Shown here: positions 33,501 through 43,090 of the stretch, piece after piece | How the letters are laid out: the number at the start of each line of letters is the position of its first letter | Position numbering within the stretch: the first letter of the stretch is position 1 | NCBI GenBank assembly: GCA_036362985.1 | Contig: JAYGXS010000009.1 | Coordinates: 12,047,839-12,111,838, forward strand | Source: Ligula intestinalis | Lineage: Eukaryota; Platyhelminthes; Cestoda; Diphyllobothriidea; Diphyllobothriidae | Direction of reading: 5' to 3' | Length of the DNA: 64,000 nt | Position numbers and translations under genes: made by a program | The notes under the pieces: generated by a model | Told to the model about the DNA's origin: nothing | The model's database searches: none | Seen by the model: only the letters and a program-made list of their open reading frames with translations

Positions 33501-36500
33501 GAATACGAAATCTACCTAACTGAATGCGCGTTCAAACGTTAAGCAAAATACTTAGTTTCGATTGCGTAACAACCTGGGTGGTGACTATTCTCAAGAGTAA
33601 GGTTATTGAGGTGGGTTCAAAATATAGAGCGCCGTTTTCATAAGGCAAGGCAGACAATTAAGAATGAGACGGAGGCTGTGTGCAAGGCATAATTTATTGA
33701 AATAATGGTAGGAGTGGAAAAGAAACTGATTTTTGCACATCTTACTTCAACATATAAATGCATACGAACCTGATATTTTCCGTGTAGCTGGCGGATAGAT
33801 TGAATTATTTGGGCCTCGCGCTGCTGTAGAATTAATAAGGGATCCGGAGTGAGAGAGAGCGGACCTGTGGCGCCTCCACCACCTCCGCTGCTACCCACGT
33901 GACTGAATTTATTTCCGATGACCTGATTAAGAGGGGGTGGGAACATGCCGGCTCCGCCACTACTTGAGAAGCTGTTCGGGCGGAGGATTTGGTCGCGAGC
34001 CGAAGGAGTGGGGTGGTCGAAGAAGCCACCACCGCTACCGCCATCGAAACCCATCTCGCTGGGACTCATTGAGCCAGAGAGTACGCTGGATACCAGCATT
34101 ATCAACTGGGAGAGGCCGGGGTGTCCCGTTCGATGACGTAAATCAACTAATAAAAATCGCGTTGAGAAGAAGGCGTTAGTCAGATAAAATAGGATACCCA
34201 TAAGATACAAAGTGTTGCCATAAGGTTAATACAACGCCTAGGATAATCTATCAAGCTATGACTACTCATCAGTCAAGATCACAATGTTGCATCACGAAGT
34301 TTAGCTCGGTCAACCAGCCAGTGACCAAAACCCCCAAAAGGAAAAGAAAAGTGGAAGTTACAGTAGCCAGTAATTCCTTAACCAGGAGTAGCCCACAGTT
34401 GCGGAAGTCGCACAACTTGTCGGTTTGGATGAAGTGTGAATCAGTGAAATAAAGGCGAGTTAACTTTCGGCTTAATAGTCCTGGCAAATTAGGGTTTCAT
34501 GTTTTACTCATCCGGCTTACAACAATAGCAACCATATTTTTACCTAGAAAAGATTACGGGGTGCAGAGATCGGGGCACTACACCGACCGCCCGTTCAACA
34601 GACCACGCTATGAAGGTCATGTACTCAATGAGCATCTGCCTCCACCTATGTGCACACGTATAGATAATAAACTTTAAAAAATACGACCAAAACACTCACT
34701 CAGAAGGCGTTCTAGATCAATGCCAGGGTCAGTGAGGAGTGACTTTGCTTCCTCTGTGAAGCCAAGGTTAAAAAGGTTTCGTACGACCGACGACCGCACT
34801 AGAGCAAGCTGATTGGCGTTACTAACTCCTGGTTGGCGCTGAGGTAGCTGGTGACGAGAAAGTTGTGGGGGTTGCTGAGCTGTGGGGTGGAATCGTGGGC
34901 CTGTCGGTGAAGAGTCCATACGTGGGATAAGGAAGGAGGGGGGCGGAGGCTGTTGTTGCTGTTGCTGCTGTTGTGGATTCATGTGGGGCATAATCCCGCC
35001 GGGGAAGCTGAGATGGTTCCAAGGTCCGGGCGCGCCCGCCAACTTCCTTGGGTCAGAGGTTGGCCAGCCCGAGGATGAAGTCGCAGGGCCAAGCTCACTG
35101 ATGGGTGAGGGCCATCTGTTGCCACCGCTACCACCACTACTCAGTACACTATCACCTGAGTTAGACTGGGTGTTAGGAATTTGCTTGCCGATGGGACGAC
35201 CATGCGAAAGATTATCAGGCCAGGAACCACCATTGTTCCCAAGGTTCTTGGATAAATCATCGATTCGAGTACCTAAACGATGGAAATTAAAGAAAATAAA
35301 GAGGGGGTATAAAGATCTGAGTAACTTTTAGAAATGCAGGACTAGAAAAATTAGCCTCAAAATGCATGCCTGCTTAGCTATCTACTGCCCGTCAATTTTA
35401 GATGTGTCACGGTATTTGCCTCAAATAAGGGGGGAATACTATTCAACTGTTGTTTTTTTTTTCAAAAAGAAAGAGACGAGAAAGTAACGATCAGGGAAAT
35501 TAATTAAATAATCGCCAACACGGAAAATTTCTTCGATACCCGCCATTATAGGCATCCATAATAAACACATCATGGTATCAGTCCGATAATACCAAGCGGC
35601 AAACGGTTTACTTGCAAGTACCCAGAGTGAGTATAAGAGCATTTGGTTAGCACGAGACCCTTTCTTTTCGACTGTTGACTACAAAGAAAACGTTGTTTTG
35701 TCCAAAAACTTCGAGGAAACGCAAGCTAATGCTAATGGCCTGAGCCTGAGGCATGTGAATATGATAATAATTCGACTCAAAACTTTTACACAGTAATAAT
35801 TTTCTGCTGAACGGTGGCAGACCTTATGAGACGATCGACTGTTTGGCCTACATCGGTTTCTGTTTTACGCTGCACATGCAACAGTCACATGGTATTATTA
35901 TTTTTACTAGTGACTGGGATTCAAGAAGGATGATCTATAACCTGAGATTATTGAGAACTGCTGTTCCTGGAACAAATATGCTGAAGATCACTCAGGTCGA
36001 AAAACATGTCTTGAAAACTGAAAGCCCTTAAGATCCAGGGCACTTGTTGATAAAAGTGAAAGACCACCGTCTGATACCTTTCGGTCACGAGAGTTACAGG
36101 AATGATGGGCATAATTTATTCGTGACATCAACTCGGAAAACAAGGAATGAATCGCGTTAGAATTGAGAAAACCAATAAGGTTCATAATGCGCTAAATTTA
36201 TACCCGGGGGGGGGGGGGGGTGGGTAGTTTCAATTTAACTTTTTTCCGGTGTGGAATTATAAAGGGATAAGAAACGCGTTTTCGAAAGCCTATGGCTGCA
36301 TTTAATTACGATATTTTAGGCAGCAATGTCGGGCAATATGGTCCTTTTGTTGTAGTATCAGATGATACATCATGTCCCAAACATGAAACGACATTGCCAA
36401 GCGATGTCTCTTGCTGATGTTAAAGCATAGCAGTGACCTCAGGAAGGTCAGATATGCTCCCATTTGCCACAAAGTCGATCCCAATTAGCGTCACTTTTGT

Positions 36501-39500
36501 AGTGGTCAGGCAGAATAAGTAACGATGCGTTTAAATCTAACCCGAAGTGGATGTTGAGCCCAATGGCGCTTGAATAGAAATAAATGGACATTTACCGCCG
36601 ACCCCCAACTGTCCACTGTGTACGGACGACCACATGGATTTTGGGTGCTGTGAAAGCGAAATTCAGCTGCATTAGTTTCGGTGAAAGTTGTACAAGGACC
36701 ACGACGTGAGTTGGTATTATTATCCACTGCGCTAGACAAACATAAAAGCGGACATCGCATGTTAAGTTAAGAAGCGAAGTGGGACCTCGGATAGAAAACC
36801 TTATTCGTGTACCGAACACACTTAACGCAAACTTTGTGTCACTCTTTTAGTTTCATATGAACCGCCCATTTCACAAAACGAACATATCCATTGACGGTCG
36901 CACCGCCACGGGGCAGGTGTTGTCTTCTTAACCAAACAAACCAGCAACGACGGCGGGCACAAAACACTGGTGACGGAATACAGGGAGACGCTACAGCCAA
37001 AGAAGTGAAAACAAGGAAGCCTTGAGCTGTGGTTTGATGCTATACATGATAAGATCTGAAGTATGCAAAGGGGATGGACAAAATAAATCCGCCCGGTGGA
37101 TGACTAGACATGTTACAGGTCTGTGCCGCACCCACCAATTCCTGTCTGTGCTTGCTCTAGTAAACAATACGCGGCTGGCGGATATATATTCAAAAACCTG
37201 GATGAATGGCAGTCCGTGACATATTTATGCACATGGAGTCGAAATATCTCCCGGTAGCACTACGCTACTACACCAAATGGCATGGGTTCTGGAGGTAAAA
37301 AAATGGCAGTGAACTAACGCCAGTTAGGATGATCTATGCTCGACTGTGAATACAACAGAAAGAGAAACTCAATGATCTCCCACCACATAATGACTAGATT
37401 CATAGGATAAACAATATTAAGGTGCATTCAAGAATTAAGATGAACGTAGAATGGGCAAATAACTTCAAAAAGTAATCAGACAAAACGACGGAAAATGGCT
37501 TACCAGTACCGTCTGAAATTGAAATAGGCCAGTTAGAGGCCATTGGTGCACCAGCAGCAGAAGCCTGCAGGGGGCGGAACCCACTGGGCATGCCAAGCAT
37601 GCCACTTGATCCGGCAATACCAGTTCTCCCAGGTGCAGATTGAAAGGGCGATCCAAACCTTCCTTGTGGTTGCTGCTGTGGCATATATCCGGGATAACCA
37701 AACAGTCCCCCGGCTGCCGGACGCTGTCCTGGGGACATAAAACTGGGTGATGCATTCCCTCCAGTCGATGCGCCGTAACTAGGGAGTATTCCGCCGGCAG
37801 CACCACTGGAAGGAGGAAGCAAGGGGGCGCGTCCAGTGGGAATAATCGATCCAGTGGACGAATTAGGACCACCACAAATTGGTTGAGCTAGGCGAGAGAG
37901 TCCCGGAGAGCTTGTGATTGTTGAGGGAGATACAGCAGAGGGTTGTTTCCTACGAGCTGTCCTTTCGCCGAGGCTTTCATAATGCGATTCCCAGATACCT
38001 GTACCATTGGGGGGCTCACTGGGCCAAACGTTTGACTCAAAAGATCCAGCCGAAAGGATTCCAGAAGACTGCTTTGCGAGGCCACCTTTGATGCGACGCT
38101 GTTGTTGCAGGGCTACAGATACGACATCTCCAAGCAGTCCAGAAACTTGCGACTGTCCAAAGTTTGACGCGCTAGCAGAGGCAGAGGATCCGCAAACCGT
38201 ACTTTCTTCCGAGGCCAGAATGGACACATCCCACGGCGTACTTTGGTCAACGGGTCGTTGGCCCCAGCATTCCTTGGAGTTAACAAGGACACTTACAATT
38301 TCATCATTTTCACAAGTGCCGTCAGTATGGTTAGCAGAGTCACTTATGCTTGAGCAAGCGGTTGCATTCAATGCAGAACAATCACCCGAGAGGCTCCGAG
38401 TATCGGGCTGTTTACCCACAGTTGCGTTGTCGGCAGATGCCAGAGATGGACCTGTGGGAAAATATCAATATGGAGATAAAGATATTTTAAGTGTTGCTGT
38501 TGAGAAAATCAAAGACTGAAATTGATTAAATAGCATAACCGGTGGACGCTTAGCCGCTAGGTGACTGTTTACTATAGGAATTGCCACATCAAAGACTAAA
38601 CATGCTTAACTAAGTGAAGGAGCAAACACAGACCTTTGGTATATAATAAACAGTGACAGATGGAAGCAATCATCAAATCTTCCAAACTAAACTTTAATTT
38701 AAAAGTGCATAGTTCATTAGGCGCAGTGCAAGAAGAAGTAATTTGAAAGCAGAAAATAATGTTACATCACAATGAAGAATAGTGACAAACCAGCCGCTTA
38801 CTCGGAAAGACATTAAATTCACCATTAACTGGTGAACCCCAGCTGGGAAAATTATGGCAATCACCCTGTTCGTTTGTGCGGGAGGAATTCTTGCGCTTGT
38901 TGCTGACTCCAGGCAAATTCTGCCCTTGAACACCGTTCCCTTCCGCAGACTCGAAGGATTGACTGACGTCGGCGGTCGGCCCACTATTTCCCGACTGCTG
39001 ACCAATAATTGCACGTGGAATATCGGAAGCCGGTTGCTGCGTTGCATCGAGTGATGGCCAAGCCGAATTCTGAGTGCGTTCGTCCGAACACCCTAGTGCC
39101 GAACGTAAAGCTAGGGTGGCACCAGCAGGGGCTGCGTTCCACTGCAAGGAACGGAATGCCAATTAACCATTAAAGTATGAATGAGAGACTAAAAGTTAAA
39201 TGCCATGCGGTGCGAGGAAAATAAAAACTACTGGCAACTACTATTAAAAAGACAAAGGTTTCCGCAGTCGTCAACCCACAGTAGCATTACTTTAAGATAT
39301 CTGAGTTATGAAAGTCTCGTTTTTTAGTCATCAGGCTTGCACGATGGTAAATTTATTATCTGAGGAAAAGAACAGCTTGCATTAATAAAATTGAAAGTAA
39401 CTTACGGAGAATTCATCCGAATCATGACGAGGACCCCCGGCAACCTCAGCAGGTGTTGGCCACAGCGTTGCATTGTCAAGTTTTCGCGAGGAACAGTCGG

Positions 39501-39765
39501 TCAAATTTGACCAAACGTCTTCTATTGAGCCCGAATCCTCAGTAAATCTGCCTGAGCTAACAATTTTATGATTCCCACCCCAGGGTGAGGCACTTTCGAG
39601 GCTGGAAGTTCCTGCTAAGTTTGGCTTCCCTAAAATACGAAAATTTTGTAAGTAAAATAAGCAAAAATGTAATCACAAGTTTGGCATTAAAAACATACCT
39701 GGAGTTCGATTCCATGAGTGCATTGCAGAGTTACATTCCCCTGTATCGCCGCCCGCGTGAGACAT
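18899..39765 (-). CDS. TNRC6: GW182/TNRC6 (gawky) homologue, eight chained exons, 3' end not found
   Basis: GW182 proteins bind Argonaute through tryptophan motifs and recruit CCR4-NOT and PAN2-PAN3 to silence miRNA targets in the cytoplasm. Exons join as 39,765-39,699, 39,629-39,406, 39,141-38,802, 38,451-37,504, 35,272-34,700, 34,146-33,770, 24,914-24,464 and 19,638-18,899. All seven introns are GT/AG and phases match (1,0,1,1,1,0,1), giving 1,240 codons. In order: Trp-rich region with 16 W in W-x-x contexts such as SPWGG, FPSWGSP, ECWGQ and SGWPTS (residues 1-640); Gln tract; UBA-like helix pair RNLFNLGFTEEAKSLLTDPG (about 690-720); predicted coiled coil ELKLQDQQIAQQIEAHEQRL (about 855-890); Gln tracts; W motifs (AWES, VWGN); and an RRM beginning CWLLISDLSPHISLDTLKL (about 1,128-1,238). 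The last exon ends in phase 0 at a GTAAGG donor, so a C-terminal exon is missing. The start codon is the best available but not proven. Confidence 0.92.
19759..19870 (+). repeat. Interspersed repeat R4, copy 2 (in GW182 intron)
   Basis: This matches 9,237-9,345 (TTGTTAGGATGGCCGAGCAC, GTGAGCCACC, CCTGAGGTCACACCAGACAA). A plus-strand ATG frame right after it (19,933-20,121) reads MATQRDQKEGTKRARTD and is of unknown origin. Confidence 0.5.
20270..20460 (+). pseudogene. PLE family D tail (end of GIY-YIG protein)
   Basis: Plus-strand reading gives ETGHKFKFAAVKVLAHTRNQ, TRRELIEACSTDQNSVN and LALAYRALRSHVQA, the typical C-terminal order of PLE proteins (TGH, vL, E/EA, NSVN/NSIN, Y.AL). The remaining protein is degraded or lost. 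The PLE ends close to the Helitron start at 20,684 and carries a hammerhead-like motif 180 bases after the frame. Confidence 0.65.
20630..20683 (+). ncRNA. Hammerhead-ribozyme-like motif (copy g)
   Basis: CTGACGA (20,643-20,649), one T, a five-pair hairpin GGACT/AGTTC with an eight-base loop, then GAAAGCTC (20,669-20,676). The palindrome AGCT gives a dimer-type helix III different in sequence from the ACGT and AATT of the other copies. TCT before the core can pair with AGG after the cleavage position. It lies behind the PLE family D frame and is cut off by the Helitron that begins at 20,684. Confidence 0.55.
21413..21500 (+). repeat. Unclassified interspersed repeat R1, copy 3
   Basis: CAGTTGGCAAACCCTCCAAG, TTTTAGCGCACC and TTCAAGCGCA match the R1 copies at 6,445-6,532 and 7,873-7,962. 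Its place inside the Helitron suggests a later insertion or a captured fragment. Confidence 0.5.
22300..23025 (+). pseudogene. Helitron helicase, C-terminal part
   Basis: Helitron proteins carry a PIF1-type 5'-3' helicase. The best frame (22,572-22,862) reads LKVGAPTILMRNFDAPWPCN with GTRLTV, then PVYIPRIPILPSD, then LPLKVCFAMSINKSQAQTVK (helicase motif VI region). Upstream, in broken frames, FPNLLSNFYDAKWLYER is seen; downstream SCFSHG.LYVV and NVVYHEAL give the conserved C-terminus. Several stops and frameshifts show it is dead. Walker motifs are not present because of the deletion. Confidence 0.88.
23031..24463. other. Intron sequence; short repeated motif
   Basis: Rest of the GW182 intron between exons 8 and 7. 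Near 23,635-23,745 a unit of the form CCGAG-(A/T)TAT-CC-GA with TGTCTTTTG appears three times in degraded form. No gene or transposon end was recognised. Part of it may belong to Helitron copy 1. Confidence 0.4.
24464..24914 (-). CDS. TNRC6: GW182 exon 7 (coiled coil and Gln-rich)
   Basis: The acceptor GCCACACAG and donor GTAAGT bound the exon. It reads EIVHKQHQLCKMNV, then a heptad-like LLQELKLQDQQIAQQIEAHE, then Pro/Ala-rich sequence and two Gln-6 tracts encoded by mixed CAA/CAG. It corresponds to the Gln-rich region between the UBA and RRM of TNRC6 proteins. It is separated from exon 6 by an 8.9-kb intron. Confidence 0.9.
24915..27219. other. Intron sequence without recognised gene
   Basis: Left part of the large intron between GW182 exons 7 and 6. 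It contains a degenerate CCCTAA-like stretch (about 26,545-26,640) and an inverted pair of short blocks around GGCTTTCGAAC (near 25,428 and 26,047, opposite strands). No coding domain was seen. Confidence 0.4.
27220..28150 (-). pseudogene. RTE-type non-LTR retrotransposon, RT fragment
   Basis: Reading the minus strand from 28,150 down: QQSTAVCFFGLAAAFDSVHR with ESLWRI (RT motif A, FDSVHRESLWRI type), then LAPGRRLTDLDYSDAIAFLV and NEAAKSFSLSITTGKT, then after an (AT)n run ECWAVRVEYERSLGLFNHHC with LRLKYTDF. The catalytic box is YSDA instead of YADD, so it is dead. Frameshifts and the AT run break it. This protein type is common in flatworm genomes. It lies in the GW182 intron in sense orientation. 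Confidence 0.88.
27540..27568. repeat. (AT)n microsatellite
   Basis: About 14 uninterrupted AT units, lying between two parts of the RTE fragment. Confidence 0.97.
28151..28446. other. Intron sequence
   Basis: Between the RTE fragment and the Helitron start. Nothing else was seen. Confidence 0.4.
28447..32062 (+). mobile_element. Helitron copy 2 with both termini (helicase lost)
   Basis: The start TCTGTATACTTAATAAAAG follows A at 28,446. The end is GCGAAGCCGGCTTCCACG followed by CTAG (32,059-32,062) and then T at 32,063: a short hairpin plus CTRR inserted between A and T, as expected for Helitrons. The 3.6-kb element encodes a degraded Rep protein and the linker, then jumps to the 3' end without the helicase. 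It lies in the GW182 intron between exons 7 and 6, antisense to the gene. The 5' 500 bases match Helitron copy 1. Confidence 0.9.
28947..32029 (+). pseudogene. Helitron Rep (HUH) protein and linker, frameshifted
   Basis: Rep nicks and joins DNA during rolling-circle transposition. A possible start lies at ATGGACAACAG (28,950). Pieces in changing frames: basic N-terminal region (29,148-29,612); NIRKYNGAFQMTSFGANI (near 29,730); DRRNLSALVFQLKLKTMRL then EWQKRGLPHAHILVWLKE with the HUH motif His-Ala-His at 30,806-30,814; SFVCKYINKGSDAAMYSLN, GRYISSNEAFWRIFGFDI and HLSVHLDM (31,118-31,486); then RIYSVHSSQQECFYLRMLLH, GPTSFEDLRTIDG and LRRLLAFLIRSC (31,520-32,029). The first catalytic Tyr of the usual Y-x3-Y pair is Phe (31,223-31,225) and the second (31,235-31,237) is kept. 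The PIF1 helicase is absent. Confidence 0.92.
32063..33769. other. Intron sequence without recognised gene
   Basis: Right part of the large intron between exons 7 and 6. A GC-rich island at about 33,280-33,480 encodes unassigned frames on both strands (plus: GFIRAGWLVAVVGSGAPPGG). Nothing was recognised. Confidence 0.4.
33770..34146 (-). CDS. TNRC6: GW182 exon 6 (end of UBA-like region, Gly-rich linker, start of coiled coil)
   Basis: The acceptor TTTATTAG precedes a split Ile codon, then DLRHRTGHPGLSQLIML. A Gly-rich linker follows, then LTPDPLLILQQREAQIIQSI, leading into the Gln-rich coiled-coil of exon 7. The donor is GTTCGT, weaker than the others but phase-correct. Confidence 0.88.
34147..34699. 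other. Intron between GW182 exons 6 and 5
   Basis: 553 bases bounded by GTGAGT and TTTATTAG on the minus strand. No other feature was seen. Confidence 0.7.
34700..35272 (-). CDS. TNRC6: GW182 exon 5 (Trp motifs, Gln tract, UBA-like)
   Basis: The acceptor CGTTTAG and donor GTGAGT bound the exon. It contains GGSWPDNLSH, NRWPSPIS, SSGWPTSDP and GPWNHLSFPG, then a Gln-8 tract, then QLALVRSSVVRNLFNLGFTE, which looks like the first helices of the UBA domain found at this place in GW182 proteins. The UBA-like segment continues across the splice into exon 6. Confidence 0.92.
35273..37503. other. Intron between GW182 exons 5 and 4
   Basis: 2.2 kb, AT-rich, bounded by GTAAGC and CGTTTAG on the minus strand. 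It contains a G-15 homopolymer (36,206-36,220). No transposon was recognised, in contrast to the two larger introns. Confidence 0.65.
37504..38451 (-). CDS. TNRC6: GW182 exon 4 (Trp motifs, low-complexity)
   Basis: The acceptor TTCCCACAG and donor GTAAGC bound 948 bases. W motifs: KECWGQRPVD, STPWDVSI, SNVWPSEP, GIWESHYE and SNWPISI. The second half is Gly/Pro/Ser/Gln-rich and disordered in character (for example YPGYMPQQQPQGRFGSP). Confidence 0.92.
38802..39141 (-). CDS. TNRC6: GW182 exon 3 (Trp motifs)
   Basis: The acceptor CCTTGCAG precedes TGG; the exon opens WNAAPAGATLALRSALG and contains NSAWPSLDA and NFPSWGSPVNG. The donor is GTAAGC. A basic patch SNKRKNSSR lies in the middle. Confidence 0.9.
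39406..39629 (-). CDS. TNRC6: GW182 exon 2 (Trp motifs)
   Basis: The acceptor TTTTAG and donor GTAAGT bound an open frame with ESASPWGGNHK, EDVWSNLTD and NATLWPTPAE: three W motifs spaced 25-30 residues in Ser/Asn/Gly/Pro-rich sequence, typical of Argonaute-binding regions. It is joined by a 69-base intron to exon 1. Confidence 0.88.
39699..39765 (-). CDS. TNRC6: GW182 exon 1 (putative first coding exon)
   Basis: ATG at 39,765-39,763 opens MSHAGGDTGECNSAMHSWNR and the exon ends at a GTATGT donor (39,698). An in-frame TAA lies 15 bases upstream (39,780-39,778) and no AG acceptor lies between it and the ATG, which supports this as the start. A weak internal acceptor before GGGAATG cannot be excluded, in which case coding exons further upstream would exist. 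Confidence 0.6.
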
Positions 39766-41080
39766 TTGACCGACAAATTATTGAAAGGTTCTCATTTGAG
39801 ATGAATAATGAGTAAAGATGACTAAAAGCATAAATAAATGAGTTAGAGAATAAAAGCTTACAAACAACAGGCCAAAATTAAACTAAACACACCTCAAGCA
39901 CAGTGCAAAAATAGCAACAATGGCCGCTCTCGGAAGCTTTAAGTATGGCGCCATTAAGATTAAGAAAGGCAAATTCAATTAATTTTTTTCCAAGATGAAT
40001 TTGAAATTTTATTCTAAAATTTGCATATCTATGATGATTTTCGCTGATAATAAAGAAGGAATAGAGATTGTTCAAAAATAAGAGAGTTTTAAATTGTGTT
40101 GCGAACTCAGCGAATAATAGTCGCACCGCAATGTTGTGCAGTGTCTCACTATGAACACCAGTAAGCCGAATGACCTTGTGCAACATCTGAAATATCGCAT
40201 GGCTCAACTGCGTCAAACACTCACTTGTTTGGCATCCTTATGTCTGTTTGGATATAAATACAATAAGTGCGCTGCTGTGGAAGAGGGAAAATACCCTGCG
40301 CCATTAATTCAGATGTTCTTTGGTACCCCAACATCTGCGTTAAGCAAAAGCACGTCGTTTGAACTTGATTTTAAATGTCACGTCCTTCAAACATAGGAGG
40401 TTTTAGTCTCAACTTCAGTGGAAAAAACTTGGCACTTGGAAATTATTCAAGAGTAGATTGCATACTCTCCAAGTTCTGGACAAAGCATCTTGGACGTGCC
40501 GATTCTGTGGCTATGAAAAATGTCCACTGCTGCGGATATTTGCCTGCTCGAGTACTTATTCCAACTGGAAGTTAAAGCTTCAGACTTCGTTTATGTCCGA
40601 AATTCACACCGACTGTATGCTCTCCGAATCTGCTATAAAACGAGGAACTGGCTCGAACTAAAGGCTGAGACGTTACATCCTTGCATTCTCATATCCTTAT
40701 CCTTAAATATTCATATTTGTGCATACCGTTGCCGACTCCCGCATTCATCGCGAGACAATTTTAACAAGAAACACATTTTTAGTATTCTCATAATCATACA
40801 GAACACAGATGCCCAACATTTGAAGCCACGAAAAATAGGTCCGACACCGGGTTTCGAACCTGCGCTATATCCTCATTTTCAGTCGCTCCCTCGGCTGGTA
40901 GTTGTCTTAAATAAAAGTCGCTTGTACGAACATCGTAAAACTATTTACCTTTTAGCAGATGCGTTGCCTGGGCACCTTTTTCTGGACTAACTTTTAGGGG
41001 CTTTGGATACGTGAGCAGGTTGCTGCTTTGGTCAGCTTTGACGGTGAAAATTCAGGACTGCACTGGTGTATTCTTGAAGA
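39766..41080. other. Upstream region of GW182; possible 5' UTR or promoter
   Basis: The minus strand near 39,945-39,915 reads GAGCGGCCATTGTTGC (a GCCAT motif as in TATA-less promoters), which could mark a promoter or 5' UTR, but this is weak. Plus-strand frames around 40,136-40,990 are unassigned. A tRNA-like B box (GCAGGTTCGAAACCCGG, minus strand near 40,860) suggests another SINE remnant. Confidence 0.3.
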
Positions 41081-41083
41081 ATC

Positions 41084-41745
41084 TCAATCAAATGCCACCA
41101 GTTCGTTCACAACGACTGCCGTGGATTCCTGAGCATAGTTGATGACAGTATTTTGTTTGCTATTTGTGGGCGAACTGCGTATTGCTTCGCCTGCGCCAGG
41201 ACAAGAGTTTGCCGAAGTGGTGATTCGCGTGGATGCTGGCGCATACGCATGGGCTTTATTTTCTTTTGCTGCCACTTGGAAACTTGCACAGTCTTTTTCC
41301 TCTTGTAATGCCCTGGACGAGAGCATTTTGTTCACTTCCATTACCGGTCTGTTTTATGAACTGCTTAAATGAATGCGCCTTTTGCTGCAATGGACTGATG
41401 GTGTCTCCTTCCAGAATTAACGGCAAGCCTCCCTTGAAGATTCTAAAATGTGCCGAGGGTTTTCCTGGCCTTTCCCATCTTTATTATTCCGTGGTTTAGT
41501 CAATGAAGCTTGACGCACGTTTGTTTCATCAGTGTTTCCTGTCTTATCATGCAGCTGAGCTGGTTCTTCCGGAGTTTCCTAGGGGACTTAACTCGATTAC
41601 TCTTCCTGGCTGGTTTTGAATTTTTGGCAACTTTGCTTTACCTATGACAATACCCAGTATTTTTCTTTGCAGGAACCGACGATGAACTAACCGTTTTTCT
41701 ATTCCTGTCCCCCAAAAGCGCCAAAATGATATCAATCAGTGAGTC
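41084..41745 (-). other. Coding-like stretch upstream of GW182, unassigned
   Basis: The minus strand carries open segments in all three frames with protein-like composition: KNSKPARKSNRVKSPRKL (about 41,620), RPGKPSAHFRIFKGGLPLIL with EGDTISPLQQKAHSFKQFIK (about 41,470-41,260), and MEVNKMLSSRALQEEKDC with SANSCPGAGEAIRSSP (41,341-41,084). They could be decayed or alternative 5' exons of GW182 or part of another gene. I see no convincing splice chain to exon 1. Confidence 0.25.
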
Positions 41746-42129
41746 TCGCTTCTCCTCGAGAATATGCACTCGCTAATAAAGGCCCTCACAGCCGATATAA
41801 CGACCGACTGACACGGAAATGCTATCTTTGGTCGCACGTTTATCAGTTTCATTCGGAAGTAAGTGAAAGATTTATAAAAATTGTTTAATTTAAGAGAAGA
41901 AATGACTTATAGTCTTTGTTTATCTTAAATAAATTATCCCTAAGTAGCATACTTATTTTGGCAAAATTCTACTGTTACTTCCTATATTTTTTGGTTCTAT
42001 ACTGCATGCTGACTGTTCATATAACATTCTGCAATACATAGGTCTTGCTTTCAGCACTTTATATCAGCCTAAACTGTTAGATTCTTTCTAAATTCTCTTC
42101 AACTGCTATTGTTAGTCTGCTTGCAGCGA

Positions 42130-43090
42130 CAAAAATAAAAAGGCAGCTGTCTCATTTCGTAGAAAGCGTCAGGCCTCTAGACTCAAGCGGTGCTAGAGAG
42201 AAGCTAGTAAAACATCGTTGACATCAGTCTTCAACCTGAAACTGGTATACAGCGGAGTGTTACGCCTAAAAAAGATTTTTCTGCGTTAAAAAAATGCACT
42301 GAATTTATGCTAAAGTTTGGCTCGGTTCTCTCCATTTTTGTGACCCAATTCGATGGGAACATCTCTGTGGTTCCCTCCCGAGAATGCAAGCGCCTAGATG
42401 CGGTCGTTCCTTTGGTCGCAATTAAATCACATGACAGGCAGAAGAAGACATAAAACTTCGTTCTGGATAACGTTCTGAAATACACACTACTTATGGAAGT
42501 TGTTGCGGATTTTCTTTAATCTTATGGATTTATCTAGAAAAAGCAGACGCTATTAGGCTGTTATCTCGTGGCAGAATTCTACCAATTTTAGTTAAATTAT
42601 TTTCAGTAGTTGAAGTTGACTCCATCTTTAACCACCGCAATCATGTTTCCAAATACCTGGAAAACACAAAGTATGTCCTTCGTCATTATCTCACCCCAAT
42701 GGAGCGAAGAATAGAGTCAAGCTCTTCTAATACACCTTCGACTTCACCACAAACGTTTCACGATCCCGGTCGTAGCACTATGAAGTCTATAAGGTTACTA
42801 AGTCTTACTCCTGGCAAACCAGCCTTACCGCTCCCCGTTACTGCAACCGATTCTCCCCCTCAAGTCACTCAACACATTCGTATGCTTCCTTAGCTGCAGT
42901 GGCTAATAATTCAGGTAGCCCCACTAGAATTTCAGGAAATCCGTCTACGTCAGGTAGACCAACAGCTTCTTTATTCGAACTAAGTCCTCCCGCACTTTCC
43001 ATTAAATTACAGAAGACATATCGTCAAAATGGCGTGATCCAGAACTCAAGCCCGAACCTGCTGCTTTCCCAGGCACTGATTTAGCCTATA
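42130..43090 (+). pseudogene. CR1-like ORF1 protein, copy C1
   Basis: ORF1 proteins of this class bind RNA and form the RNP. Broken frames show FRRKRQASRLKRC, FMLKFGSVLSIF (via the equivalent TEFMLKFGSVLS), DRQKKT.NFVLDNVLKY and then MERRIESSSSNTPSTSPQ with a Ser/Pro-rich tail (42,699-43,084). The same blocks occur in C2 (48,737 down) and C3 (53,005 down). Stops and shifts make it dead. Confidence 0.75.

Noticed and set aside
36206..36220. G-quadruplex regulatory element
   Set aside because: It is a single homopolymer within an intron; there is no pattern of spaced G runs to support a specific role.
37465..37875. 136-codon minus-strand frame within GW182 exon 4
   Set aside because: It is a shifted reading of the exon; the W-motif frame has the correct splice phases.
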